Below, piece after piece: positions 8,127-17,334 of a stretch of DNA of 56,312 nucleotides. Made by a program: the position numbers and the translations under genes. The DNA comes from Bacillota bacterium (lineage in GTDB: Bacteria > Vulcanimicrobiota > JAJTBE01): positions 1 through 56,312 of the forward strand of contig JAJTBE010000102.1 of the NCBI GenBank assembly GCA_021287065.1. The letters are read 5' to 3'. Each line of letters opens with the position of its first letter. Position 1 is the first letter of the stretch. Under the pieces are notes generated by a model. It worked only from the letters and a program-made list of their open reading frames with translations. It searched no databases and was not told the DNA's origin.

Positions 8127-9725
8127 TTAATCTTCATGATAATGATCAATTATATCAATTTTTTTACCGCCGCTCAAAGCATCTATGGCTCTTTTTGCAG
8201 CTTCTTTCACATCATGGCTGTCGTCGCTGAGTAATTTTTCGAGGAGGGGTTTACAATCCTGATTACTGCCACATCCTATGGCAAGCGCCGCATTAGCTCT
8301 CACAGGAGGGGATCTGTCGCCAAGAGATTCAACAAGCAGATTCCGGTATCGGACAGAACCGCCTGTGAGCTGAATTGCAACAATGATCTCTGCCCGCACA
8401 TAACCTTCAGGTTCTGTTTTTAAAGATTTTGCCAGAACTTTCACTGCTCTGGGATCTTTTAATCTCCCTAAAGCTTCGACAACATCTTCCCGAACATCTT
8501 TTTCCGGATCATCCATTTTTGCAATCAGAGGTTCTACCGCTCTTTGATCCATTATTTTACCAAGTGCCTTGGCGGCATTCCACCGGACATTGTAATCACT
8601 GTCATTAAGAGCTTCTATGAGATATGGCACAACTTCCTTTTGTCCTGAGTTGCCCATTCTCCATGCTGCATCCGATCTGAAATCACTATACTCCGATTTC
8701 ATATCACGGCAGGCTTCTGTCAGGTCAAATCTTCTGCCAAGCTGTATGGGAAGAGTTCCAAGGTCCTGAGAATCTTCCGGATTCATCCCGGTAATATCCC
8801 CCAGATCCAGATCGGGTCTCGAATACTGATTGAGAAATGTAAAAAACTGTTCCTTCGCTCTTGTTACATCAAAATCTGCAGGCTTCGGCATTTCATTATT
8901 ATCTAAAACCGCAAGTGTTACTTCCGCTTCATGTCTCACTCTGGGAACATGAGATTTCAGGAATTTATCCATATAATTTTTCAAACCCGGATAGTTCATT
9001 TCCCTGAGTGAAATTATAGCCTGACAGACCACATTGCTTTCGTCATCATCAAGAGCAGTCAGGAGAATTTTTGCAGAATCTTCATTTCTGAAATATCTGA
9101 GTTTTGAAGAAACACATTCCCTGATAAACGGATCAGGGTTTTTCATCTGACTTGCGAGTGCACGGACTGAAGCAGGACTTTTAATCTTTGCAAGAGCCTC
9201 CATCAGAGTCTGAAGGGTGCCGGTTTCCCTGCAGCTGAGAACCATCATTTCGAGAGGGTGTGCTCCTCTTTCAAGCCGGAGTTCGCCAATAGACCATATC
9301 GCAAGAGTTCTTACATCCAGATTTCTGTCTTCAAGGGCATTGGTAAGGGCAAAAACAGCCTCAGGGGATTTTATTCTGCCCAAAGCCCAGGCAGAAAGCA
9401 TTCTGACTTGCGGATTATTATCATTTTTAAGAGAATAAATAAGATCAGGTACAGCAACTTCACTTCTCAGAATCCCTAAATTAGCAGCGGCATTCCATCG
9501 TTCTTTCGGATTTCTGCTTTTCAAACCTACAATGAGTTGTTCTGCTTTTCTCACTTTAACATCTATCTGATGCAGTTCATCATCATTTTTCAGATTCTTC
9601 TCAGACATCCAGGAATCGAGATACAGGGTGTTTTCAGCAATAAACAGAAAGAAAGCCATATAAAATGAGAATATAGCAAACGCTATAATCTTATCTGATA
9701 TAAGTTTGCAGGAAACATTCTGCAT
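8127..9725 (-). CDS. HEAT-repeat protein with N-terminal membrane anchor
   Basis: Residues about 12-32 form one hydrophobic segment, with no cleavage site evident. The rest is two blocks of HEAT/PBS-lyase-type repeats of about 31 residues, with motifs such as VRMLSAWALGRI, VRWNAAKALGKI and VREDVVEALGRL. A less regular stretch near residues 280-335 separates the blocks. Such repeats build a curved binding surface and do not by themselves indicate catalysis. The gene lies 24 bp after the TPR gene upstream, so it is likely in the same operon. The function is unknown. Confidence 0.85.
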   Translation of the reverse strand: MQNVSCKLISDKIIAFAIFSFYMAFFLFIAENTLYLDSWMSEKNLKNDDELHQIDVKVRKAEQLIVGLKSRNPKERWNAAANLGILRSEVAVPDLIYSLKNDNNPQVRMLSAWALGRIKSPEAVFALTNALEDRNLDVRTLAIWSIGELRLERGAHPLEMMVLSCRETGTLQTLMEALAKIKSPASVRALASQMKNPDPFIRECVSSKLRYFRNEDSAKILLTALDDDESNVVCQAIISLREMNYPGLKNYMDKFLKSHVPRVRHEAEVTLAVLDNNEMPKPADFDVTRAKEQFFTFLNQYSRPDLDLGDITGMNPEDSQDLGTLPIQLGRRFDLTEACRDMKSEYSDFRSDAAWRMGNSGQKEVVPYLIEALNDSDYNVRWNAAKALGKIMDQRAVEPLIAKMDDPEKDVREDVVEALGRLKDPRAVKVLAKSLKTEPEGYVRAEIIVAIQLTGGSVRYRNLLVESLGDRSPPVRANAALAIGCGSNQDCKPLLEKLLSDDSHDVKEAAKRAIDALSGGKKIDIIDHYHED

Positions 9726-9749
9726 ATCATTTCCGGGACAAAGCAGAAG

Positions 9750-11022
9750 CTACTTTATTCCCATTTTTTCCAGCAGCATTTCAGAGTCCCTTTTGACCCA
9801 GGTATCAGGCATAATGCCTACTGATTCCTCGAGGTCCTTCCTTGCCTTGTCCTTTTGTCCTCTCCCCAGATAAATAACAGCTCTGCCATACAGAGCGTGG
9901 TGCAAATCGCCTTCTTTGTATTTGTTGAAATAGTTGAAAGCTGTATCGTTCTCTCCAAGGGCCATGTATCCATAGCCTATTAAATCCCAGTCTTCGTCTT
10001 CGTCTGAAGGTTTAATGGTTTTAAGCCCTTTTTTTATATAATCCTGTCCCTGGGCTTTTTCTCCCATTCTGTATAAGCTCAGACCTTTTTCCAGATTAAG
10101 GTAGCCGGTCAAATCCTTGTCTGTTTTTCTTCCATCCGGTTTACAGTAAAGCTTCTGCGCCAAGTCAAAATCCCGGAGAGCTTCTTTGTAATTTCCGGAC
10201 CAGAAATAAATCGTGCCTCTCTCATGCAGGCTTGAGATGTTGTCAGGCTCAAGTTTAAGAGCTTTATTGAGGTCTTCGAGGGCATTTTTATATTTAAGTT
10301 CGCCTGCGTAAAGAATCCCGCGCTGCTGGTATGCTTCTGCATACATGGGGTCATTCTGTACAGCCATTGTGAAACAGGCTTCAGCGTTTTTAAAGTCTTC
10401 TTTCTCATTGAGAATTCTTGCTTTTCCAAAGTAAGCTACCGAGTGTTTCGGATTAAGTTCGATACACTTATCGAGGTATTTTATGGCAGCTTCTTCGTTA
10501 TCAAGATAATACTGCGCATAACCCATATGGCAGTATGCGTCTGCATAACCGGGATCCAGTGCAACTGCTTTATTGTAATATTCCATAGCTTTATGGAAAT
10601 CTTTTCTGAAGTGGTAAACCTTGCCAAGCCACATTTGTGCGGGAGCGAAATCAGGATTGATGCTTACTGATTTTTCGAAGTATTTTTTTGCTGAATCAAA
10701 CTCACTGTTTCTGAAATCTATTCTGCCTTTTCCATAGTAAGCCAGATATGAATCGGGATCTTTTTTCAGGGATTCGTCAAAAAGTCTGCCCGCCTGAGCA
10801 TAATCCTGTTTTTCAAGCATATTAATGCCGGCGGTTAATGTGGTGTTTTCATTTTTACCCGCTGAATTTCCGGAATTTCCTGAATTTCCGGAAACAGAAA
10901 TGCCATTCATTTTCTCTGATACAGCCAGGATTCCAAATACAACAAAAAAGCAAACAAGCATAAAAATAATAATCTGCTTCTTTTTATGCAGCAATTCCAG
11001 ACTTTTTACAAATGCCGTCCTC
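9750..11022 (-). CDS. Membrane-anchored TPR protein
   Basis: A short basic N-terminus is followed by one transmembrane helix (about residues 17-35), a Gly/Asn/Ser linker and about nine TPR units (AYYGKGRIDF, SINPDFAPAQMWLG, ALDPGYADAYCHMG and similar). The start is GTG at 11024-11022. It is organised like the lipoprotein at 6581 and the protein at 35043, so the three look like paralogues that differ in how they are anchored. It is probably co-transcribed with the HEAT-repeat gene 24 bp downstream. Its binding partner is unknown. Confidence 0.85.
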
Positions 11023-11189
11023 ACCCTGACTACACCTCAGTTAAATTCAAAGTGTCCGCTAATCACTCAGCACCTAAACAAGATAATATCTCACTTATAC
11101 GGTTGGGCAATAATAAGAAAGAAATGATCATGTAGATCTATATCATTTAACAATTTTATATAAATATCTTTTAAATTTCAAGATATAAT

Positions 11190-11226
11190 AAAAGAAGAGA
11201 TTCCATATAATTAAGGGAATCTCTTC
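11190..11226 (-). terminator. Intrinsic terminator after the GNAT gene
   Basis: An 11-bp perfect stem (11194-11204 with 11216-11226, GAAGAGATTCC/GGAATCTCTTC) has an 11-base loop. On the minus strand it is followed by TTTTATTATA. It lies about 50 bp past the stop codon of the gene ending at 11275. Confidence 0.85.
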
Positions 11227-11274
11227 CATCCGGTCCATTATTTACTGATAAAATCAGATAATCTCAGATTAAAA

Positions 11275-12000
11275 CTAAACCATGATCTCTGCGGGAACGG
11301 TCATATTTTCGTTGGCTTTAATGAGTTCCTGTGAGGGATTGGTTTTCAGGGTTGTTCCAATCATATCTTCCAGATATTTCTTTACGGTTCTGTACCAATA
11401 GTCTTTTCTGACATAGAATACTTTGGCTCCGCCAAGCTCGTGCTGTACTTCGGGCCAGGGGTATGAAGGCTGTGCCATTCCGATGCCCCAGCGTTTCAGT
11501 CCGTTGTAGCTCTCGTATGTTGCCCAGAATTCATCCTGTCCGAGTTTTTCGAGTGCATACTGGCATTTTGCGAAATAGAGTGCTGCTCCGATTCTGCCGC
11601 CTCTGCGGAAAGCCATTGTGTGGTAGCTGAGGTTGATCTTGGAGTTGATCATTCTGCCGTTGGCAAGGCCTGCGAGTTCGCCATCGATGAGGCCCACGAG
11701 GCAATAGTGATCTTTAATTCTGTTGCGCATCCAGCCGAGGATTTCAGCATAGGTTCTGGCGCCGACTATATCATAAAAATCTCTCTCTACATCAACCATC
11801 TTTTTGAGGTATGAAAGAATAAGAGGAGCTTCTTCTTTACGGGCTTCTCTGACGAGCATCTGTTTGCCGTCTTTGAGTTCGAGATATGTGGGTTCGTAGG
11901 GAACCAGCTCAGTAGCGACACCGGCGAGAAGGGGTTCGAGTTCGCTTACGTCAAAAGTAATCTTTTCCTGTGATACTTGTTCCGGCGGGTTCATTCTCAT
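11275..12000 (-). CDS. GNAT-family N-acetyltransferase
   Basis: The central part carries a GNAT-like fold: residues reading VREARKEEAPLILSYLKKM, an acceptor strand YCLVGLIDGELAGLANG, and the acetyl-CoA-binding loop region RRGGRIGAALYFAKCQ (a relaxed version of the Q/RxxGxG/A motif). The C-terminal ELGGAKVFYVRKDYWYRTVKKYL resembles the end of GNAT domains with an aromatic-rich tail. The substrate cannot be told. The start at 12000 is chosen because a perfect AGGAGG lies eight bases upstream; a longer frame to 12039 has none. It appears to be monocistronic, with a strong terminator at 11190-11226. Confidence 0.75.
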   Translation of the reverse strand: MRMNPPEQVSQEKITFDVSELEPLLAGVATELVPYEPTYLELKDGKQMLVREARKEEAPLILSYLKKMVDVERDFYDIVGARTYAEILGWMRNRIKDHYCLVGLIDGELAGLANGRMINSKINLSYHTMAFRRGGRIGAALYFAKCQYALEKLGQDEFWATYESYNGLKRWGIGMAQPSYPWPEVQHELGGAKVFYVRKDYWYRTVKKYLEDMIGTTLKTNPSQELIKANENMTVPAEIMV

Positions 12001-12191
12001 GTGGATTTCCTCCTTGTTTATAGCAAAACCTGCAATCATAGTTGCGGTTTATTTGCAGCCTGACATACACCTTCAGGGAGCAGAATCTTTTTCTTGTTGT
12101 ATTTTAAAGATCCTTCCTGATTCACAATAATATTCAAAACTCATTTAAACCCATATCAGTTAAAGCTGAAAAGCCATCGGCAATATAAATT

Positions 12192-13334
12192 TCAGAATTT
12201 TATCTTCAGAGCTTCGATAGGATTAATTATCGCCGCCCGGTATGCAGGATATATTCCCGATAAAATCCCTATTGTCATTGAGCCTGCAAGACCGGCAAGA
12301 AAAAGCCTGAGTGTGGGGTCGAAAAGGTTGGCGCCGTTAGCTATCATCCAGCCTGATGTCAACCTGACGAAAACAATGGAAGCTGCTGCACCCACAGTCC
12401 ATCCCGCAAAGGATATTATTGCGGATTCGCATAAAAATTCCGACATAATCTGCCCCGTCGATGCCCCCATTGTCTTTTTCAAACCTATTTCAGCCGTTCT
12501 TTCGGATACGGCAGACAACATCACGATTATTATACAAAGGCTTCCGGAAAGAATTGCCGCAAGAGCGCCTCCTGCGGTTATGGCATTCCACAGAACCAGA
12601 GATGAACTCACCTGATTCTTAATCATATCAGGAGTAACCACTTCAACCCCTTTAACTCCCTTTTTGATGCTTGCAGCCATTTCATCAGGATTTACCCCAT
12701 CGCCGGGGATAACAAAAATGCTTGTTATAAGCCCTTTTCTGTCATATAGCTCCTGAGCTTCCGTAAGGGGCATAAAAACCTGACCATCTGTGAGGCCCCC
12801 TGTTTTTTCTATAATTCCGTTGACTTTGTATTCCCTATCCCTTACAGGAATAGTCGAGCCTACACTCAAACCCATTTCTGACGCCACATCCCTGCCAGTT
12901 ACCACAAAACCCGGGGGAAGGGAAAGTTCGCCTTTTGCCGCCTTAAATCCACCGGTTAAAACCGTAAGTTTCTCCGGAGGAAGGCCGACCACAACCCTCG
13001 GAAGGCCCATCATAACGACCCGTTTTTCATTGAGCCTGAATATAAGAACAGGGATAACATCTTTAACACCGTTTACAGCTCTGACTTTGTCCGCTTTCCC
13101 CTCGGAAAGAATGCCTCCTCCCGCCCAGAAAGAAACCTTCTCGCAGACAAACACCCTGTTTTCAAATAGTTTTCTGAACTGAAACGATATACGGGAAAAG
13201 TGTTCCGCAAGGGATCCCATTATCATAAAAGCAAAAACCCCCACTGCAATTCCGGCAATGGCAAGAACGGTTCTGGTTTTTCTGCGCGCCAGATTTTTCA
13301 GAGGATCGGTAAAAAAAGTCAAATCAATATGCAT
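12192..13334 (-). CDS. MacB/FtsX-type ABC transporter permease
   Basis: The first transmembrane helix is at about residues 20-43 after a basic stretch (NLARRKTRT). A large extracytoplasmic MacB periplasmic-core domain follows (about 45-245), then three helices of the FtsX domain ending in a GILSGIYPAYRAAIINPIEALK signature typical of the family. These permeases usually pair with an ATPase and an adaptor for mechanotransmission or lipoprotein/peptide export. Neither partner is beside it, so it is an orphan half-transporter within the window. The start has a clear AGGAG. The stop is followed on the left by 190 bp without a gene. Confidence 0.9.
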   Translation of the reverse strand: MHIDLTFFTDPLKNLARRKTRTVLAIAGIAVGVFAFMIMGSLAEHFSRISFQFRKLFENRVFVCEKVSFWAGGGILSEGKADKVRAVNGVKDVIPVLIFRLNEKRVVMMGLPRVVVGLPPEKLTVLTGGFKAAKGELSLPPGFVVTGRDVASEMGLSVGSTIPVRDREYKVNGIIEKTGGLTDGQVFMPLTEAQELYDRKGLITSIFVIPGDGVNPDEMAASIKKGVKGVEVVTPDMIKNQVSSSLVLWNAITAGGALAAILSGSLCIIIVMLSAVSERTAEIGLKKTMGASTGQIMSEFLCESAIISFAGWTVGAAASIVFVRLTSGWMIANGANLFDPTLRLFLAGLAGSMTIGILSGIYPAYRAAIINPIEALKIKF

Positions 13335-13760
13335 GTTTCTCTCCTGCGGGGGAATTCAATTTTGCAGTGCCGATTCCTCCATCAGACAGAATATCAGGGG
13401 AATTCGGATTCGTTCAAATTAAAAGTTCCGGTTTATAATGGAAATTCGTAACTGTTCAGCTCATGAAATATAATCAATGTGTTGACGGGGCGTAATCCGG
13501 AAGCGGCTGAAGCCCGTGTCTGATCTCAGGGAATGTGGTGAACAGTTATGGAAATTCTATAAAAGAGAAAACATTAGAAATGGTTTAAACTTGTGGTTAT
13601 TGGGTTAGCTGGCGGTTGGCGTTTGGTTTTGGGACCCGGGGGACAGGCGGGGACGACTGCGATCCGGCAGTCGTTGGCGGGGTGATGCTGCCCTTGCCGG
13701 GGATTTGTGGTTTTAGTTTGCTTTGCGAGGGGACCTGCGGGTCCGCGTCGGGGTTGCACC

Positions 13761-14043
13761 CAATGCTACTGAATTAGCAAAAACCACTCCAATCCCAATC
13801 CCCAAAATTCTTGTTTTTCAAGGAGGGAGGTTCGGAGGGCAACCTCGCTTTTTTAAAAAAGCGTGGTTCCCTCTGACGGTCCCCAAAATCCCCCCCGGTC
13901 CCCGAGCGGTCCCCGAATTCTCAAAGTTTTGGGAAGGAGGTCCGGAGGAAACTTTTTTCAAAAAAGTTTTCTCTGGGAGCTGGGCAAACGGTTACAATAC
14001 TCGTAAAAATTCAGACGAATCCATGTCTTAATTCATGGGCATT
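13761..14043 (-). repeat. MITE-like element A, copy 2
   Basis: Inverse copy of the element at 1874-2216. The ends are CAATGCTACTGAATTA at left and TTAATTCATGGGCATT at right. The internal hairpins AAACTTTTTTCAAAAAAGTTT and CGCTTTTTTAAAAAAGCG are conserved, and the GGTCCCC-rich middle is variable in length. A partial second copy of the same element continues to about 14125, so insertions appear nested. Confidence 0.75.
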
Positions 14044-14125
14044 AGGGTCGGAGGGAAACCCGCTTTTCCAAAAAAAAACGTGGTTCCCTCTGAGGGTCCA
14101 CACTCCCGGTCCATAGTCTGTCCAC

Positions 14126-14283
14126 AGAGATTGTGTAAAAAAAGTAGCGCAAGACTTTAGCCTTGCTGTCTGGGGCAAAACCAAGATGTTTAGCACTATA
14201 TGTAGTATATGTCATTTTGCAAACAACTACATAGCAGGTCTAAAGACCTGCCCTACGTCGTTCGGGTTAGTTTTACTCAATCT
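14126..14283 (+). repeat. MITE-like element D, complete copy
   Basis: This is a 158-bp element bounded by AGAGATTGTGTAAA and TTTTACTCAATCT, an inverted repeat of about 12 bp with one mismatch. The interior carries the palindrome AGGTCTAAAGACCT and strings shared with 978-1110 and 1605-1711. It is too short to encode a transposase, so it is presumably non-autonomous. Confidence 0.75.
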
Positions 14284-14403
14284 ATGCAAATCCCCCCGGT
14301 CCCCGGTCCGAAAGTTTTCTCACTAAACCGATATTTCGATATAATTTTTGGGGTGATTATTCGGAAGTTGATTTTATCATAACAGAATAGAACCATATAT
14401 CTG

Positions 14404-14418
14404 TTAACAATTTGTTAA
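14404..14418. promoter_or_regulatory. 15-bp palindrome TTAACAATTTGTTAA, possible operator
   Basis: This is a perfect odd palindrome 91 bp before the start codon of the gene at 14509. The pattern TTAACA-N2-TTGTTAA also occurs at 24634 and at 43206, the latter touching a promoter -35 box. No matching regulator could be identified in the window. Confidence 0.45.
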
Positions 14419-14508
14419 TAATAAAAGCCTTCTATCATGTAATAAAGAATGATAAAATATAAAAAAAAGTAATTAGTTTTCTTATATATATTCAGAGGAG
14501 GATCGGTT

Positions 14509-15024
14509 ATGCAGATTCAGAGTCTGGCAAATGTCGGGCAGGCAGCTCAGGGAGCACCGATATACAGGGCGGCGCAGACACAGACACAAACACCGGTTGC
14601 AGGAGATACAGTCTCAATCGGTTCAGAAAACACCACAAGAAATTTACCACCCACAGGAGTAAACCAGCTTCCCGGAGCTGAGCAGAAAAAAGAAAGCAAG
14701 TTCAACATAGGCCTCGGCATACTGACAGCAGCTTCAGCAGGCACAATCGTCGGTCTTCTCGGCGCACCGGTTGCCATCACTGCTTTAACTGCAGGGGCAG
14801 GTTTAATGCTCGGCGGAGATATGCTCAAAAATCATCCAAAAATAGCAACAACCATGTCAGCGGGCATTATGGCCGGCGGAGCAGCAGGGCTTGCATTTAT
14901 ACAGGGCGCAACAGATCCATTGTCACCTCTGATCGGAACAGCCTGCATCATCGGGGGAGCAATAGGCGGCGCTATGCTTGGATCCTTCAGGGAAGACCAG
15001 CAGACCGCCGGAAAAGGCTGCTGA
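14509..15024 (+). CDS. Small glycine-rich multi-pass membrane protein, unknown function
   Basis: I do not recognise this 171-residue protein. The first 65 residues are polar, Gln/Thr-rich and probably disordered, with no signal peptide, and include AGDTVSIGS. From about residue 66 to 162 it is Gly/Ala-rich and hydrophobic, with about four possible membrane-crossing segments of glycine-zipper type (GILTAASAGTIVGLLG, AIGGAMLG). It ends in a charged tail with a final cysteine. The start has AGAGGAGG eight bases upstream. The gene stands alone between repeats and a terminator. Its N-terminal motif resembles PQDSVRIETGS in the protein at 43295, and both genes have the same palindrome upstream, suggesting common control. 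Confidence 0.75.
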   Translation: MQIQSLANVGQAAQGAPIYRAAQTQTQTPVAGDTVSIGSENTTRNLPPTGVNQLPGAEQKKESKFNIGLGILTAASAGTIVGLLGAPVAITALTAGAGLMLGGDMLKNHPKIATTMSAGIMAGGAAGLAFIQGATDPLSPLIGTACIIGGAIGGAMLGSFREDQQTAGKGC

Positions 15025-15042
15025 TTTTCAGAAAAAATTAAA

Positions 15043-15123
15043 AAAAGAACTGTTCCGAAACCTGTTAATAATTCAGATATTGAGTATCTGAGGCATTCAG
15101 ATTTCCGGGCAGTTCTTTTGTTT
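15043..15123 (+). terminator. Terminator after the small membrane protein gene
   Basis: A 10-bp stem AAAAGAACTG/CAGTTCTTTT (15043-15052 with 15110-15119) encloses a second hairpin CAGATA-TTGAG-TATCTG (15074-15090). It is followed by GTTTTG on the plus strand. The convergent M48 gene ends 30 bp further on. Confidence 0.65.
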
Positions 15124-15153
15124 TGCACGAGTCAATCATTCAATCAAACATTT

Positions 15154-17187
15154 TTAAATGAAGAATATATATGCAGCTCCGACAGCACTCATCAGCAATC
15201 CGAGGAGCATAACAGCCCACATGGTGTATGAGCGGTATGTTCTGCCGTCGGCGAATTTCATTTTTATAATATCAAGATACCCCGACGACCCTACTCTGCG
15301 GTAGAATCCTGTCAGTTCTGCGGTTGTTCCTATCCAGTCAGGAGTTCTGAAAAATCCGAGAAAAACTTTGTAGAGATTAAACGGATTGAGATACTGAATC
15401 AGGAAATTACTCTTCACCGCAGGAATAAAGTTGAACTCAAGCAGTTCGTAGTCTGAAAGCATCATACCCGACTCGTCTTCAACAACTATACCGGGGCAGA
15501 ATTTTGAGCCGGGATCCATTCTTCCCACCACATGACCGGTTATTTTAACAGGGATTCCGTAAACAGGTGAAGCGGAAATATCTGTAGCCAGCTCCCGGCA
15601 TTTTTTCTCCCTGAATCCCATAAACAGAGGATAGCGGTAGAGGACTGCAAGAAGGAGTGCTATTCCGAAAATAAGGAATGTAAATCCGTAAGCATGGTCT
15701 GCAAGTTTGAACAGCAGGAGTATGCTGCCGGCAAATCCGATTGAATAGAGCCACTGCATGAAGAGATCCAGAAGGAAATGGAATACTCTGGTCATTTTTT
15801 CGGTTGCAGAGGAAAAAACGGTTTTGTGTCCGAGGGTCTGAGAAAGAACGGACATGTATCTGACCCTGTTGGCGGTAAGGGGATGGCTTGACATAAACTC
15901 CGTGAGTTTCGCCCAGGGAGAAGTAAGATCCCAGCTCATTGCCTGACGGATAACATCCAGGTCCACTTTTGCCTTGTATGCAGGCCCTGTGAGGCAATAT
16001 GTGATTTTGGCAAGTGCGCCGGAAATATAGTCGGGGTTGCCTGAGCCTTCCGCGGAGTATTCATCGGCATAGTATTCCCTTGTTCTTGAAAGGAACTGCT
16101 GCAGTGCAACAACAGCGTAGTTTATTATAAAGACTGATGTAAAAATGACCATGGTCTGAATGTGTCCCGCAGGTGAATGGAGGAGTGATGCGGAGCCTGC
16201 CACAATCCGGAAAACAGAACTGAGCATAATGGCGGGAGCAGCGCTGGCGAGAAAGTCCCAGTGGCCGACATGTCCCATTTCGTGCATTATTACGGATTCG
16301 AGTTCTTCTGTTGAGAGAGCCTGCTTCATTCCACGGGGTAAAACAACCCAGGAGAGAAGAGGACCGTATCCGAATGTATAAGCCTGAACCGGTGCATTGT
16401 CTTCGAGAATAATGATATAAGGCATTCTGAGTTTTCTCGCTTTGCAGAATTCCCTTATTCTGAAGGCTGTGGAAGCTTCGAAAAACTCTTCAGGTGATTT
16501 AAGCCATGTAACTTTATAGAGGAATGCAAGCCGGGCAAGGTTGTATATAGGGCTGATAACAACCATCACAGCAATGGTGATTATGATATCTATAAAAGTT
16601 CTGATAACATCTGCACCAAATACTTTTTTGTAGATAAAGGCAAGCAGGGTAACAAGAACTGTCATCGCAAAGTAGATAATAAGGGTTTTCTCTCTGGGTT
16701 TGAGCAAAAAGGGATAATCATCCTTATGCCTTCTTGATTTTACAACCCAAAGAACCGAGAAAACGAGAACGATATAGACAATAGCTGCTGCGGTGAGAAA
16801 AGTGAAAGATGCAAAAACCGAAGCTTCTTTAGTGATGATACTTCCCTCAATCAATCTGAAAAGGCTGGCGACTGCTCCGCCCCAAAGCCATATTGTTATA
16901 AGCGCCATCATAAGATGAAATCCGAGGCGCCTGAAGATATGGATCTCCGTTAGTTTCGGCGTGCCGTCGGCATTGACTGCATAAGTACCCTTATCAAATT
17001 TTCCGGCAATTTTTTCATAAAAGCTGCCAAGCTCTTCTTTCATAGTAAAGAGAAACACAGTGAGTGCAAGGCATAGCGGAATCTGAAAATAAATCTGCAA
17101 AAAAGCTGGAAAAAGATCAAGAAGAGGCGGGATAGCGATAACTCCGAGAATAATTAAAAAATTTCTGTTACGATTGAAAAAATTCAT
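15154..17187 (-). CDS. M48-family membrane zinc metalloprotease
   Basis: The zinc site is HEMGH at residues 302-306 and the third ligand E371 is in REYYADEYSA. SSHPLTANRV downstream is typical of M48/HtpX-like peptidases. At least four transmembrane helices precede the catalytic domain (about 8-48, 90-112, 125-150, 168-190, 198-222). One to two more follow it, then a C-terminal domain of about 190 residues. At 677 residues it is more than twice the size of HtpX, because of the extra N- and C-terminal parts. A likely role is quality control of membrane proteins. A TTGTTT-N17-TATAAT promoter lies in front. Confidence 0.9.
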   Translation of the reverse strand: MNFFNRNRNFLIILGVIAIPPLLDLFPAFLQIYFQIPLCLALTVFLFTMKEELGSFYEKIAGKFDKGTYAVNADGTPKLTEIHIFRRLGFHLMMALITIWLWGGAVASLFRLIEGSIITKEASVFASFTFLTAAAIVYIVLVFSVLWVVKSRRHKDDYPFLLKPREKTLIIYFAMTVLVTLLAFIYKKVFGADVIRTFIDIIITIAVMVVISPIYNLARLAFLYKVTWLKSPEEFFEASTAFRIREFCKARKLRMPYIIILEDNAPVQAYTFGYGPLLSWVVLPRGMKQALSTEELESVIMHEMGHVGHWDFLASAAPAIMLSSVFRIVAGSASLLHSPAGHIQTMVIFTSVFIINYAVVALQQFLSRTREYYADEYSAEGSGNPDYISGALAKITYCLTGPAYKAKVDLDVIRQAMSWDLTSPWAKLTEFMSSHPLTANRVRYMSVLSQTLGHKTVFSSATEKMTRVFHFLLDLFMQWLYSIGFAGSILLLFKLADHAYGFTFLIFGIALLLAVLYRYPLFMGFREKKCRELATDISASPVYGIPVKITGHVVGRMDPGSKFCPGIVVEDESGMMLSDYELLEFNFIPAVKSNFLIQYLNPFNLYKVFLGFFRTPDWIGTTAELTGFYRRVGSSGYLDIIKMKFADGRTYRSYTMWAVMLLGLLMSAVGAAYIFFI

Positions 17188-17232
17188 TTTTTGCCCCCCG
17201 GAATAATATTTTTTTAAAAGACCCCAATCTAT

Positions 17233-17261
17233 ATTATATCATTCCTGAGCAGATTAAACAA
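17233..17261 (-). promoter_or_regulatory. Sigma-70-type promoter of the M48 protease gene
   Basis: On the minus strand TTGTTT (17261-17256) and TATAAT (17238-17233) are separated by exactly 17 bases. The -10 box is about 45 bp before the ATG at 17187. Confidence 0.7.
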
Positions 17262-17334
17262 TTGGAGAAAAAATGAAAGGGAATAAAAATACAAAGTAGA
17301 AGGGAATACTTCATTAGTAAACAGAGGTGATTTT

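Larger units (their letters stand above)
13335..14508. other. Repeat-rich intergenic island, no gene
   Basis: No credible gene is seen in this 1.17-kb gap between divergent genes. It holds a diverged copy of the 90-bp unit (13606-13690), element A copy 2 (13761-14043), a further piece of element A (14044-14125) and the complete element D (14126-14283). A 15-bp palindrome follows at 14404-14418, upstream of the plus-strand gene at 14509. Confidence 0.7.
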
